The notes below the pieces were generated by a model. It was given only the letters and a program-made list of their open reading frames with translations. It ran no database searches and was not told the DNA's origin. Both the position numbers and the translations under genes were made by a program. From an uncultured Bacteroidales bacterium (GTDB lineage: Bacteria > Bacteroidota > Bacteroidia > Bacteroidales > Bacteroidaceae): a stretch of DNA of 25,446 nucleotides. Within the stretch, counting starts at the first letter, position 1. Each line of letters begins with the position of its first letter. The stretch is from NCBI GenBank assembly GCA_937901185.1, contig CALCHR010000017.1, forward strand, positions 1-25,446. The letters are read 5' to 3'. Positions 14,541 through 24,800 of this stretch are shown one piece after another.

Positions 14541-14548
14541 CAAACATA
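14541..14548 (-). promoter_or_regulatory. -7 element abutting the lolD start codon
   Basis: On the minus strand TATGTTTG (14548-14541) matches TAnnTTTG. It ends only nine bases before the ATG at 14531, so the leader would be about five bases. No clear -33 is seen. The alternative TTG start at 14543 falls inside this element. Confidence 0.5.
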
Positions 14549-14628
14549 CTATTTTTTTTTGATTTGGCTTTTTGAAAAAGGCTTTTTATATCTTTTCTTC
14601 TTTTCTTGGTGTTTATTTCCGTAGGACT

Positions 14629-14660
14629 TTTGGCTGATAGATATAAAATCCCTAATTTTG
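14629..14660 (+). promoter_or_regulatory. Promoter of lysS
   Basis: TTTG (14629-14632), 20 bases, then TAATTTTG (14653-14660) is a textbook Bacteroidota promoter. Transcription should start near 14665, giving a leader of about 40 bases before the lysS ATG. It may drive the long run lysS-gpsA-pgi and possibly genes beyond. Confidence 0.85.
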
Positions 14661-14704
14661 TACCCAAATATATACTTTTTTAATACCAAGTTTTTGAAAC
14701 CAAG

Positions 14705-16435
14705 ATGAATGTATTAGAACTTAGCGAACAAGAAATTTGTCGACGTAATTCATTGGAGCAATTGCGCCAGATGGGAGTGGAACCTTATCCCGCAGCGGAA
14801 TATCCTGTGAATGCCTATTCAACAGATATTAAAGATAATTTTGGTATAACAATTCCTGAGGGACAGGAAATCTGTATTGCCGGAAGAATGATGAGTCGCC
14901 GAATCATGGGTAAGGCCTCTTTTGTGGAGTTGTTGGACTCCAAGGGACGTATCCAGGTTTATATTACCAGAGATGACTTGTGTCCGGAAGATGATAAGGA
15001 TTTGTATAATGTTGTGTTTAAGAAACTCTTAGACCTTGGAGATTTTATCGGAATCAAAGGCTTTGTATTCCGTACACAGACCGGAGAGATTTCTGTACAT
15101 GCAAAGGAATTGATACTTCTTTCAAAGAGCTTGAAACCGCTTCCCGTTGTAAAAGAAAAAGATGGTGTTGTCTACGATGGATTTGAAGATCCTGAGTTGC
15201 GTTATCGTCAGCGCTATGTGGACTTGATTGTTAATCCTAAGGTTAAAGAAATTTTCGAAAAACGCTCAGCCGTAGTAAAGACTCTGAGGCGCTTCTTGGA
15301 CGATGCTGGCTATACTGAGGTGGAAACTCCAATTCTGCAACCAATTCCTGGTGGTGCTAGTGCTCGCCCCTTTATTACTCATCACAACTCTTTGGACACT
15401 ACGTTGTATCTCCGAATCGCTACCGAGTTATATCTGAAGCGCTTAATCGTGGGAGGTTTTGAGGGAGTTTATGAAATCGGAAAGAACTTCCGCAATGAAG
15501 GTATGGACAAAAACCACAATCCGGAGTTTACTTGTATGGAACTTTATGTGCAATACAAGGACTATAACTGGATGATGTCTTTCACGGAAAAGCTATTGGA
15601 ATACATTTGTGTCACAGTTAATGGTTCTACTGAAGCAGAGATTGATGGTAAGGTTATCAACTTCAAAGCCCCTTATCGTCGTTTGCCAATTTTGGAAGCA
15701 ATCAAAGAAAAGACCGGATACGATTTGAATGGCAAGTCTGAAGAAGAAATTCGACAGGTATGTAAGGAACTTAATTTAGAGATTGATGACACAATGGGTA
15801 AGGGAAAACTCATTGATGAAATCTTTGGAGAATTCTGTGAAGGAACCTATATACAACCTACCTTTATTACGGACTATCCTGTGGAGATGTCTCCGTTGAC
15901 AAAGAAGCATCGTACTAATCCTGCATTAACAGAGCGCTTTGAACTTATGGTAAACGGAAAAGAATTGGCTAATGCTTATTCTGAGTTGAACGATCCCTTA
16001 GACCAAGAAGAAAGATTCCAAGACCAACTTCGTCTTTCAGAGAAGGGAGACGATGAAGCAATGTTTATTGACCAGGACTTTTTGCGTGCCTTACAATATG
16101 GTATGCCTCCTACCTCTGGTATCGGAATTGGTATAGACCGATTGGTCATGTTGATGACAGGTAATACACAAATTCAGGAAGTTCTTTTATTCCCGCAGAT
16201 GAAGCCGGAAAAAAAGATAAAAAGAGATGCTGTGTCTAAGTATGTAGAATGTGGTATTGCTGAAGATATAGTGCCGGTTCTCTATAAAGCAGGTTATAAT
16301 ACTGTTGCAGAATTGAAAGATGTTAATCCGCAAAAGATACAGCAGCAGATTGGAGAAATTATCAAAAAATACAAATTGGAAGTAAATAAGCCCTCGGTTC
16401 AAGATATAGAATTGTGGGATATAAAAGATAATTGA
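14705..16435 (+). CDS. lysS: Lysine-tRNA ligase (class II)
   Basis: Charges tRNA-Lys with lysine in the cytoplasm. The N-terminal anticodon-binding OB domain (ICIAGRMMSRRIMGKASFVEL near 57-76) is followed by the class II catalytic core with motif 2 (FRNEGMDKNHNPEFTCMELY) and motif 3 (GIGIGIDRLVMLMTG). At 576 residues it is about 70 longer than the E. coli enzyme (505). The extra part follows the normal end (LFPQMKPEKK) and reads as a helical, HhH-like segment (YKAGYNTVAELKDVNPQKIQ) ending ELWDIKDN. I believe such tails occur in related Bacteroidales LysS, so it is probably ancestral, not a recent fusion. It heads a run with gpsA 19 bases downstream. Confidence 0.96.
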   Translation: MNVLELSEQEICRRNSLEQLRQMGVEPYPAAEYPVNAYSTDIKDNFGITIPEGQEICIAGRMMSRRIMGKASFVELLDSKGRIQVYITRDDLCPEDDKDLYNVVFKKLLDLGDFIGIKGFVFRTQTGEISVHAKELILLSKSLKPLPVVKEKDGVVYDGFEDPELRYRQRYVDLIVNPKVKEIFEKRSAVVKTLRRFLDDAGYTEVETPILQPIPGGASARPFITHHNSLDTTLYLRIATELYLKRLIVGGFEGVYEIGKNFRNEGMDKNHNPEFTCMELYVQYKDYNWMMSFTEKLLEYICVTVNGSTEAEIDGKVINFKAPYRRLPILEAIKEKTGYDLNGKSEEEIRQVCKELNLEIDDTMGKGKLIDEIFGEFCEGTYIQPTFITDYPVEMSPLTKKHRTNPALTERFELMVNGKELANAYSELNDPLDQEERFQDQLRLSEKGDDEAMFIDQDFLRALQYGMPPTSGIGIGIDRLVMLMTGNTQIQEVLLFPQMKPEKKIKRDAVSKYVECGIAEDIVPVLYKAGYNTVAELKDVNPQKIQQQIGEIIKKYKLEVNKPSVQDIELWDIKDN

Positions 16436-16454
16436 TATTAGAACTTTTGTCTAA

Positions 16455-17450
16455 ATGTCAAGTAATCAGAAAATAGCGATAATGGGTGGTGGTAGCTGGG
16501 CTACCGCCATCGCAAAAATCGTACTTGAAAAAGTTTCGCATATCACTTGGTATATGCGTCGAAATGATTCTATTGAAGAGTTTAAGCGCTTAGGACATAA
16601 CCCTTCTTATTTGACTAGTGTCCATTTTGACGTAAATCGGATTACCTTTTCAAGTGACATCAATGAGGTAGTAAAGAGTTGTGATACATTGATTTTTGTG
16701 ACTCCTTCTCCTTACTTGAAGAACCACTTAAAGAAACTGAAGGTAAAGCTACATGATAAGTTTATTATTACAGCTATCAAAGGTATTGTTCCTGAAGAAA
16801 ATTTAGTTTGTTCAGAATACTTTAGGCAAGTATACAATGTTCCTGATGATAACCTGGCAGTTTTAGGAGGTCCTAGCCATGCTGAAGAGGTAGCTTTAGC
16901 TCGTTTGACTTATTTGACAATTGGTTGTACTGATGTAGAAAAAGCTAGAGATTTTGCAGAATTAATATCTAGTGGATATGTCAAGACAAAAACAAGTGCA
17001 GATGTTATAGGTATTGAATATGCTTCGGTCTTGAAAAATGTATATGCCATAGCTGTAGGAATCTGTAATGGATTAAAATACGGAGATAATTTTCAATCAG
17101 TTCTAATGGCAAATGCTGTTCAAGAGACAAATCGTTTTTTAAAAGCCGTATATCCGATAGAACGCAATATCTATGATTCGGTCTATTTAGGAGACCTTTT
17201 GGTAACAGGATATTCTAACTTCTCTAGAAATAGAGTTTTTGGTACCATGATTGGTAAAGGATATTCTGTGAAGAGTGCGCAGATTGAAATGGAAATGATT
17301 GCTGAAGGATTTTATGGTACAAAATGCATGAAGGATATCAATAAGCATTTCCATGTGAATATGCCCATATTGGATGCTGTATATAATATTTTATATGAGC
17401 GTATTTCTCCCACTATAGAAATTAAATTGCTAACAGACTCTTTCCGTTAA
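16455..17450 (+). CDS. gpsA: Glycerol-3-phosphate dehydrogenase [NAD(P)+]
   Basis: Reduces dihydroxyacetone phosphate to sn-glycerol 3-phosphate, the backbone for phospholipid synthesis. 331 residues, usual length. The N-terminal nucleotide-binding loop reads MGGGSWATAIAK at 10-21. Further family motifs are IFVTPS near 75-80, AIKGI with its conserved Lys near 106-110, LGGPSHAEEVA, and EYASVLKNVYAIAVGI with the catalytic Lys. It lies 19 bases after lysS and 17 before pgi, so it is cotranscribed with both. Sugar-phosphate and lipid-precursor steps are thus adjacent. Confidence 0.96.
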   Translation: MSSNQKIAIMGGGSWATAIAKIVLEKVSHITWYMRRNDSIEEFKRLGHNPSYLTSVHFDVNRITFSSDINEVVKSCDTLIFVTPSPYLKNHLKKLKVKLHDKFIITAIKGIVPEENLVCSEYFRQVYNVPDDNLAVLGGPSHAEEVALARLTYLTIGCTDVEKARDFAELISSGYVKTKTSADVIGIEYASVLKNVYAIAVGICNGLKYGDNFQSVLMANAVQETNRFLKAVYPIERNIYDSVYLGDLLVTGYSNFSRNRVFGTMIGKGYSVKSAQIEMEMIAEGFYGTKCMKDINKHFHVNMPILDAVYNILYERISPTIEIKLLTDSFR

Positions 17451-17467
17451 ACAAATAAAATAAATAT

Positions 17468-18811
17468 ATGAAAAATATTAGTTTGGATATTACTAAAGTG
17501 ATGCCGTTCTTAAACGAGAACATCTTAGAAAGTTTAGAACCTCAGGTGAAGAGTGCTCAACTGGCTCTTGAGAATGGTTCTTGTTTAGGTAATGATTTCT
17601 TGGGATGGCTGCATCTACCTACTTCTGTAAGCACAGAAGAAATAACTAAGATTAAATCTATAGCTGAGGTCCTTCGCGAAAATTGTGACACTATTGTTGT
17701 TGCTGGTATTGGTGGAAGTTATCTTGGTGCACGTGCTATTATAGAAGCGTTGGGCAATAGTTTTGATTGGCTTCTTTCAGAGAGAAAAAATCCGGTGATT
17801 TTATTCGCTGGTAATAATATCAGCGAGGATTATTTAGCAGAACTTTGTGAATTATTAAAGACAAAGAAGTTTGGTGTAATTAATATATCAAAGTCTGGTA
17901 CTACTACAGAGACTGCTTTGGCTTTCCGCTTATTGAAAAAACAATGTGAAGAACAACGCGGAAAAGAAATGGCTCAAAAGGTTATTGTTGCCATAACTGA
18001 TGCTAAAAAAGGTGCGGCTCGTACAACTGCAGATAAAGAAGGCTATGCTAGTTTTGTAATCCCAGATAATGTAGGTGGTCGTTTTTCAGTTTTAACTCCA
18101 GTGGGGTTATTACCCATAGCTTGTGCTGGTTATGATATTGAAGCCTTGATGCAAGGAGCAGTTGCTATGGAGAAAATGTCTAATCCAGATGTTCCGACGA
18201 AAGAAAACCCTGTTGCTATATATGCAATGGTCAGAAATGCATTATATGAACAAGGAAAGAAAATAGAAATATTAGCTAACTATCATCCAAAGTTGCACTA
18301 TGTAAATGAGTGGTGGAAACAACTATATGGAGAAAGTGAGGGCAAAGATGGTAAGGGAATCTTCCCCGCTGCTGTAGACTTGACCACAGATTTGCATTCT
18401 ATGGGACAGTGGATTCAAGAAGGAGAACGTACAATTTTTGAAACTGTAGTGTCTGTAGATTCGCCTAATAGTGAACTCTACTTCCCTCGTGATGAAGAGA
18501 ATTTGGATGGTTTGAACTTTTTGGCCGGTAAACGAGTGGATGAAGTAAACAAAATGGCTGAACTTGGTACATGTTTAGCACACGTTGATGGTGGTGTTCC
18601 TAATTTAAGAATTGTATTACCAGCTCTTAATGAATACTATATCGGCCAACTTATCTATTTCTTTGAACGTGCTTGTGGAGTGAGTGGCTTAATGTTAGGT
18701 GTGAATCCTTTCAATCAACCTGGTGTTGAAGCATATAAAAAGAATATGTTTGCTTTGTTGAACAAGCCTGGTTACGAAGAAGAAAGTAAAGCTATTAGAT
18801 TAAGATTATAA
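17468..18811 (+). CDS. pgi: Glucose-6-phosphate isomerase
   Basis: Interconverts glucose 6-phosphate and fructose 6-phosphate, in glycolysis and gluconeogenesis. The 447-residue length places it in the shorter bacterial group rather than the 550-residue E. coli type. Key motifs: GIGGSYLGARA at 80-90, INISKSGTTTETA near 137-149 (phosphate-binding serines/threonines), VGGRFSVLTPVGLLP, and the active-site region ESEGKDGKGIFPA. The product PfkA would act on is made here, but pfkA is 12 kb away and apparently separately controlled. A hairpin follows 37 bases downstream, without a convincing T-run. Confidence 0.96.
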   Translation: MKNISLDITKVMPFLNENILESLEPQVKSAQLALENGSCLGNDFLGWLHLPTSVSTEEITKIKSIAEVLRENCDTIVVAGIGGSYLGARAIIEALGNSFDWLLSERKNPVILFAGNNISEDYLAELCELLKTKKFGVINISKSGTTTETALAFRLLKKQCEEQRGKEMAQKVIVAITDAKKGAARTTADKEGYASFVIPDNVGGRFSVLTPVGLLPIACAGYDIEALMQGAVAMEKMSNPDVPTKENPVAIYAMVRNALYEQGKKIEILANYHPKLHYVNEWWKQLYGESEGKDGKGIFPAAVDLTTDLHSMGQWIQEGERTIFETVVSVDSPNSELYFPRDEENLDGLNFLAGKRVDEVNKMAELGTCLAHVDGGVPNLRIVLPALNEYYIGQLIYFFERACGVSGLMLGVNPFNQPGVEAYKKNMFALLNKPGYEEESKAIRLRL

Positions 18812-18847
18812 TTTTGCTATATAGAACAAAAGCTATCAAATGGAGTG

Positions 18848-18875
18848 TGTCTTTGGGGGTAATACCTCAAAGACA
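18848..18875 (+). other. Hairpin between pgi and lnb
   Basis: TGTCTTTG (18848-18855) and CAAAGACA (18868-18875) form an 8-base-pair stem with a loop of 12. It is followed by AACTTTAG and not by a true T-run, so it may be a weak terminator or attenuator or an mRNA-processing or stability element in the 138-base spacer. No promoter consensus was found between it and lnb. Confidence 0.4.
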
Positions 18876-18949
18876 ACTTTAGTATGATAAGGAGTTGTTG
18901 TTAAATCCTCTTGAAGAAATTCATTTATAGTTTTGTGACCCTGTCTGTA

Positions 18950-20161
18950 ATGAAATCGTTTTTCTTAAGAATAATAATAGGAATGTTATTTTTAACACCT
19001 ATCTCTACAATATCTGCGAAGGTTTTAGAGGATAGGGGAGATTCCATACAGATTAGTCTTCTTACATGTGACCCGGGTAAAGAAGTTTATGAACTTTATG
19101 GGCATACAGCTATTCGTGTTAAAGATTTTTCAAAAGGTCATGATTGGGTCTTCAATTATGGAGTGTTTAGCTTTAAGAAACCTCATTTTATTTGGAGGTT
19201 TATTCTTGGTCAGACAGATTACGAACTAGGTGTAATTCCCTTTCAATATTTCCTTAGAGCTTATGCTTCAGAATCGCGAAATGTCTATGAGCAAGTGTTG
19301 AATCTGAATCAAGAAGAAAAAAAGCATTTGTACCAATCTCTAGTAGAAAATTATCAACTAGAGAATCGAGAGTATAGATATAATTTCTTATATAACAATT
19401 GTACCAATCAGGCCATTAATAAAATAGAAGAACACATTGAAGGTAAGGTTGTATATTTTGAAGATAGTTTGAAAAAAACAACTTATCGTAATATTATTCA
19501 TGAGTTTGTAGAAGGAAATGATTGGTTGAAATTAGGCCAGGATTTGATTTTGGGGTGTGATGCAGATAATTTAATAGGTATTAAAGAACAGATGTTTTCT
19601 CCAATCTATGCCCAAAGTTATGTAAGTAAAGCTACAATTAAAAATGCAGAAGGAAGTTTACGCCCTTTGGTATTGGCTGAATTTACTTATGACGCAGAAC
19701 TTACATCTCCTACTTCTCATTCTTTATCTATCTCTCCTATATGGTTTTTTATGTCCCTTCTATTATTATCAATCTATTTATCTTATAAAGATATAAAACG
19801 TAGTAAGGTAAATTTGGTTGTAGATAATATTTTGTTGTTTATACAAGGGATTTTAGGTATTTTTCTTTTTTGTTTATTCTTAAAATCAGAGCATCCTACA
19901 ATTAGTTCTAATTTTGCTTGGTTATTTTTCTGTCCTATATCATTGTTGCTTGTGTTTGTTTCTCCTATTTTAGATAAAGAAATAGTGGAGTATGCTTATG
20001 GTGGATATTTATGTTTGCTTCTTTTCCTCTTTATTGTAACTCTGTTATTGGGACAATATTATCCATTAGAAATTTATATATGGGCACTCATTTTTTTAGT
20101 AAGAGCTATTACTTTGGGAAAGGTGTTCCGTCTAAAATATAAAAGGTTATTATCTACTTAA
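18950..20161 (+). CDS. lnb: Lipoprotein N-acyltransferase of the Bacteroides type (DUF4105)
   Basis: From the family (Lnb/DUF4105), this should add the third acyl chain to the N-terminal Cys of lipoproteins, replacing Lnt in Bacteroidota. With the ATG at 18950 it has 403 residues: a signal/anchor segment at 1-23 ending ISA, a periplasmic domain with ELYGHTAIRV (His52) and NFLYNNCTNQAI (Cys151), the likely His/Cys catalytic pair, then about five membrane segments from residue 258 to the end. An upstream TTG (18911) is open in frame but would put a second hydrophilic stretch before the signal sequence. The stop is one base before the next gene's start, so the two are tightly coupled. The assignment rests on recall of the family, not a search. 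Confidence 0.78.
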   Translation: MKSFFLRIIIGMLFLTPISTISAKVLEDRGDSIQISLLTCDPGKEVYELYGHTAIRVKDFSKGHDWVFNYGVFSFKKPHFIWRFILGQTDYELGVIPFQYFLRAYASESRNVYEQVLNLNQEEKKHLYQSLVENYQLENREYRYNFLYNNCTNQAINKIEEHIEGKVVYFEDSLKKTTYRNIIHEFVEGNDWLKLGQDLILGCDADNLIGIKEQMFSPIYAQSYVSKATIKNAEGSLRPLVLAEFTYDAELTSPTSHSLSISPIWFFMSLLLLSIYLSYKDIKRSKVNLVVDNILLFIQGILGIFLFCLFLKSEHPTISSNFAWLFFCPISLLLVFVSPILDKEIVEYAYGGYLCLLLFLFIVTLLLGQYYPLEIYIWALIFLVRAITLGKVFRLKYKRLLST

Positions 20162-20162
20162 A

Positions 20163-21761
20163 ATGTTTAGTGCAAATAAAAATAGAGTACTATATTCCCT
20201 TTTAGCCATTGTTGCGGCTTTGTCTTCAGCTGATGCAGCTCCTAGTGTGAAGAATAGGACAATGGTTCCGAGATTGGTTATCAATATTTTGATAGACCAG
20301 TTTCGAAGTGACTATATGAAAGCTTTTATGCCTTTATATGGAGAAGATGGTTTTAAGAAACTATTGGAAGAGGGAAAAGTATATAATCAAGCAGAGTATT
20401 CTCAATCACATCCTGATATAGCTTCTGCTGCAGCCTCATTGTCTACGGGTACCAGTCCATTAAATCATGGTATTATTGCTCGTCAGTGGTTAGATAGATT
20501 AACATTGCGTCCTGTACTATGTGTTGACGATGCGAAATTTGTAGGCTGTGCAACAAAAGATTGTTCTTCACCAGGCTATTTGAGTGTTTCAACAATCGGA
20601 GATGAACTGAAAGTTGCAACAGAAGGAAAATCTTTGGTTTATGCCATTGCACCTTTCAGAGAAACTGCGATTTTAACAGCAGGACATGCTGCCAATGGAG
20701 CTGTTTGGATTGATGATTATACCGGAAATTGGTGTTCTTCTTCTTATTACGGAGCTTTGCCTTCATGGGCAGTTGTGCGTTCGCAGTATAATTCTTTATC
20801 AACTCAGTTAAATAATATTGTTTGGGAACCTTCATCTGAATTAGTAGGTACATTCAGTTATTTTCTTTCAGGTGGAATGAAAAGCCCGTTCAAGCATAAG
20901 TTTATTGGTGATACTCGCTTCGCTTCCTATAAAACAAGTGGCCTTGTAAATGGAGAGGTAATTGCTACTGTCAAAGATTGCTTAAACTCCACAACTATAG
21001 GAAATGATGGTATTACTGATTATTTAGCTGTTACTTTATATGCCGGTAACTTTGAGCATTCTCCCATAGATGTAGTTCCAATGGAATTACAAGATACTTA
21101 TGTGAGATTGGATAAAGCCATTGCTGATTTACTTACTACGGTTGATGCAAAAATTGGTTTGGACAATTCGTTATTTGTCTTTACTTCCACAGGCTATACA
21201 AATGATGAGAGTGGTGATATTTCTAAATATCGTATTCCTACAGGTGTGTTTGATATGCAGCGTGCTGCTGCTCTTTTAAATATGTATTTAGTGGCCATAT
21301 ATGGTCAAGGGCAATATGTAGAATCTTGTTTCTCTACACAAATTTATCTAAATCACAAATTATTAGAGGATAAACAGATTAACATCTCAGAACTCTTAAA
21401 TCGCTCTCAAGATTTCCTCTTTCAGTTAGATGGAATAAAAGATGTATATACTTCTCAAAGACTTTTACAAGGAGCTTGGACTCCTGGAATTAATAAAATC
21501 AGGAATGGATATAACCAAAGTTATTCTGGGGACATCACAATAGAGATTGCTCCCGGATGGCGTTATGTGAACGAGGAGACTGGCGAAAATAAATTGGTGC
21601 GTGAATCTTATGTCCCATTCCCAATTATTTTTTATGGCTATGGTATTGTTCCGGAAATAATTGACACTCCAATTTCAGTTGATTATATTGCCCCAACTTT
21701 ATCAAGCATTATGCGTATTCGTGCTCCGAATGCTTGTAAAAATGCTCCACTGGCACTATAA
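20163..21761 (+). CDS. PafA-like alkaline phosphatase superfamily protein, probably inactive
   Basis: 532 residues: signal peptide (about 1-26, ending ADAAP), then a fold that aligns along its length with PafA-type phosphomonoesterases. Landmarks are VINILIDQFRSDYM, STGTSPLNHGI, LQDTYVRLDKAIADLL and IAPTLSSIMRI. In active relatives metal ions are held by Asp...Asp-x3-His...Asp-His...His. Here only Asp45 persists; by my alignment the others are Asn296, Ser300, Thr343, Gly344 and Pro485. The nucleophile region (EYSQSHPDIAS) is also altered, with Ser possibly replacing Thr. I therefore read it as a secreted or periplasmic pseudoenzyme. It starts one base after lnb and ends 48 bases before secA, suggesting a structural or regulatory role in the envelope. 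Confidence 0.82.
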   Translation: MFSANKNRVLYSLLAIVAALSSADAAPSVKNRTMVPRLVINILIDQFRSDYMKAFMPLYGEDGFKKLLEEGKVYNQAEYSQSHPDIASAAASLSTGTSPLNHGIIARQWLDRLTLRPVLCVDDAKFVGCATKDCSSPGYLSVSTIGDELKVATEGKSLVYAIAPFRETAILTAGHAANGAVWIDDYTGNWCSSSYYGALPSWAVVRSQYNSLSTQLNNIVWEPSSELVGTFSYFLSGGMKSPFKHKFIGDTRFASYKTSGLVNGEVIATVKDCLNSTTIGNDGITDYLAVTLYAGNFEHSPIDVVPMELQDTYVRLDKAIADLLTTVDAKIGLDNSLFVFTSTGYTNDESGDISKYRIPTGVFDMQRAAALLNMYLVAIYGQGQYVESCFSTQIYLNHKLLEDKQINISELLNRSQDFLFQLDGIKDVYTSQRLLQGAWTPGINKIRNGYNQSYSGDITIEIAPGWRYVNEETGENKLVRESYVPFPIIFYGYGIVPEIIDTPISVDYIAPTLSSIMRIRAPNACKNAPLAL

Positions 21762-21809
21762 TACGTATATATAAAAAATGTGAGTATCTAAAAGAATAAA
21801 AAATATATT

Positions 21810-24800
21810 ATGGATATAAATAAAATTTTAAGTAAACTATTTGGAAACAAGTCTACCCGTGATATGAAGCAGATTCAACCTTGGGTAGAGAAGATTAAGG
21901 CAGAATATCCTGCAATTAAGGCTTTAGATAATGATGCTCTGAGAGCTCGCACGAAGTCTTTGCAACATACTATTCAAAGTTCAGCCGATGATATTAAGGC
22001 CAAGATTGAAGAACTAAAAGCAAAGGTTGATAGCACGCCTATAGAAGATCGTGAAGTTATTTTCAATCAGATAGACAAATTGGAGCAAGAGGTGTTAGAG
22101 CGTTATGAAAAAGCCTTGAATGAAGCTCTTCCTCAGGTCTTTGCTATTGTAAAAGAGACTGCTCGCCGCTTTACTGAAAATGTTGAGATTGAGGTAACAG
22201 CTACAGACTTTGATAGAGATTTGGCTGCCACTCGTGATTTTGTTAGAATTGAGGGTGATAAGGCAATATATCAAAATCATTGGACTGCAGGTGGTAATGA
22301 GATGACCTGGGACATGGTTCACTACGATGTACAGCTTTTTGGTGGTGTCGTTCTTCATCTCGGAAAAATTGCAGAAATGGCTACCGGTGAAGGTAAGACA
22401 CTAGTGGCAACTTTGCCTGTATTCCTTAATGCATTGACAGGTAATGGTGTACATGTTGTTACTGTTAATGACTATCTGGCAAAACGTGACTCTGAATGGA
22501 TGGGACCTCTCTATATGTTCCATGGTCTTAGTGTAGATTGTATTGATAAACATCAACCTAATTCAGAGGCTCGTAGAAGAGCTTATCAAGCTGATATTAC
22601 GTTCGGAACAAATAATGAATTTGGCTTTGACTATTTGCGTGACAATATGGCTATGAGTCCTTCCGACTTAGTGCAGCGCAAACATAATTATGCCATTGTC
22701 GATGAGGTCGATTCCGTCTTGATAGACGATGCACGTACACCTCTGATTATTTCAGGTCCTGTTCCTAAAGGCGAAGATCAACTCTTTGAACAATATCAAC
22801 CCTTGGTGGAAAAATTAGTAGCTGTACAGCGTCAATTGGCTACACAATACCTGGCAGAAGCTAAGCAGTTGATAGCCTCCGGTGATAAGAAGAAAGAAGA
22901 AGAAGGGTTCTTGCAATTATTCCGTAGCCATAAGGCTCTTCCGAAGAATACTCCGCTTATCAAGTTCCTTTCAGAACAAGGTATCAAGTCGGGCATGTTA
23001 AAGACCGAGGAGATATACATGGAGAACAACAATAAGCGTATGCCCGAAGCAACTGATCCTCTTTATTTTGTTGTTGATGAGAAACTTCATTCTGTAGATT
23101 TGACAGATAAGGGGTATACTTGGCTGGCTAAGACTGTTGGAGATGAAAACCTTTTTGTTGTACCAGATATAGCAGGTGAATTGTCTGCGCTAGAGGCTGA
23201 TGTAACACTTTCAGAGGAAGAACGTCTTACTAAGAAGGATAACATTCTTTCTGAATATGCCATCAAGAGCGAGCGTGTTCATACCATTTTGCAACTTCTA
23301 AAAGCTTATACGATGTTCCGTATAAATGAGGAATATGTGGTAATGGATGGACAAGTAAAAATTGTAGATGAGCAGACCGGACGTATTATGGAAGGTCGTC
23401 GTTGGAGTGACGGCTTACACCAAGCTGTAGAAGCTAAAGAGCATGTTAAGGTCGAAGCTGCTACTCAGACGTTTGCTACAATTACGCTGCAAAACTATTT
23501 CCGCATGTACCATAAACTATCAGGTATGACAGGTACAGCAATAACAGAGGCCGGGGAGTTTTGGAATATCTACAAGCTTGATGTAGTAGAAATTCCGACC
23601 AATCGCCCTGTGCAACGTAACGATATGAACGACCGTGTCTATAAGACTAAGCGAGAAAAATATGCCGCAGTCATAGAGGAGGTTGTGAAAATGCGTAATG
23701 CAGGTCGACCAGTCCTGGTTGGTACTACTAGTGTAGATGTTTCAGAGTTGTTGAGTCGTATGTTGCAGATGCGCCATATTCCCCATCAAGTGCTCAATGC
23801 CAAGCTTCACCAGAAAGAAGCTGATATTGTAGCGCTCGCAGGTCAGAGCACACCGGGCACTGTTGATGGTAAAGAGTGCTTACTTGGTGCGGTTACCATA
23901 GCAACAAATATGGCAGGTCGTGGTACCGACATTAAACTTACTCCGGAAGTAAAAGCTGCGGGAGGTCTTGCTATCATTGGTACAGAACGCCATGAAAGCC
24001 GTCGTGTAGACCGCCAATTGCGTGGACGTGCAGGTCGTCAAGGAGACCCGGGTTCCAGTGTATTCTTTGTTTCTCTTGAAGATAATCTTATGCGTCTTTT
24101 TGCCAGTGAGCGCATTGCCAGCATGATGGATAAGTTTGGCTTTAAGGAAGGAGATATGATTGAGCATAAGATGATCAACTCAAGTATAGAAAAAGCTCAG
24201 CGCAAGGTTGAGGAAAACAACTTTGGTATACGTAAGCGCTTGCTTGAGTATGACGACGTAATGAACAAACAGCGTACTGTTATCTATGAGAAACGTCGTC
24301 ACGCATTGATGGGTGAACGTATCGGTATGGATATTTCTAACATGATATGGGACCGTACTATCAATATTATTTCTAATAATGACTATACCGGATGCCGTGA
24401 ACAGTTCCTTGAAATCATGGCGATGGAGACTCCCTTTAGTGAAGGACAGTTTGAGGATAATCGTCGTGAAGACCTCTATGAACCTTCTTTCCAAAAGGCT
24501 ATGGAACAATTACGCCGTAAGACTACACGCATGGCCGAAATTGCCCATCCGGTTATAGCCGGAGTCTATGAAAACCAGCGTGATATGTATGAGAATATCC
24601 TCGTTCCTGTAACAGATGGAAAACGCATTTACAATGTGCGTACCAACCTGGAGGAAGCTTATACAAGTGAGAGCCAAGCCGTAGTGCGTGATTTTGAGAA
24701 AGCAATATTGCTGCATAACATAGACGAGGCTTGGAAAGAAAATCTTCGCGAACTTGATGACCTCAAGCGTTCTGTACAAAATGCAAGCTATGAGCAGAAA

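Noticed and set aside
18911..18949. TTG start at 18911 giving Lnb a 13-residue N-terminal extension.
   Set aside because: The ATG at 18950 directly precedes a normal signal/anchor sequence, so the extension is unlikely.
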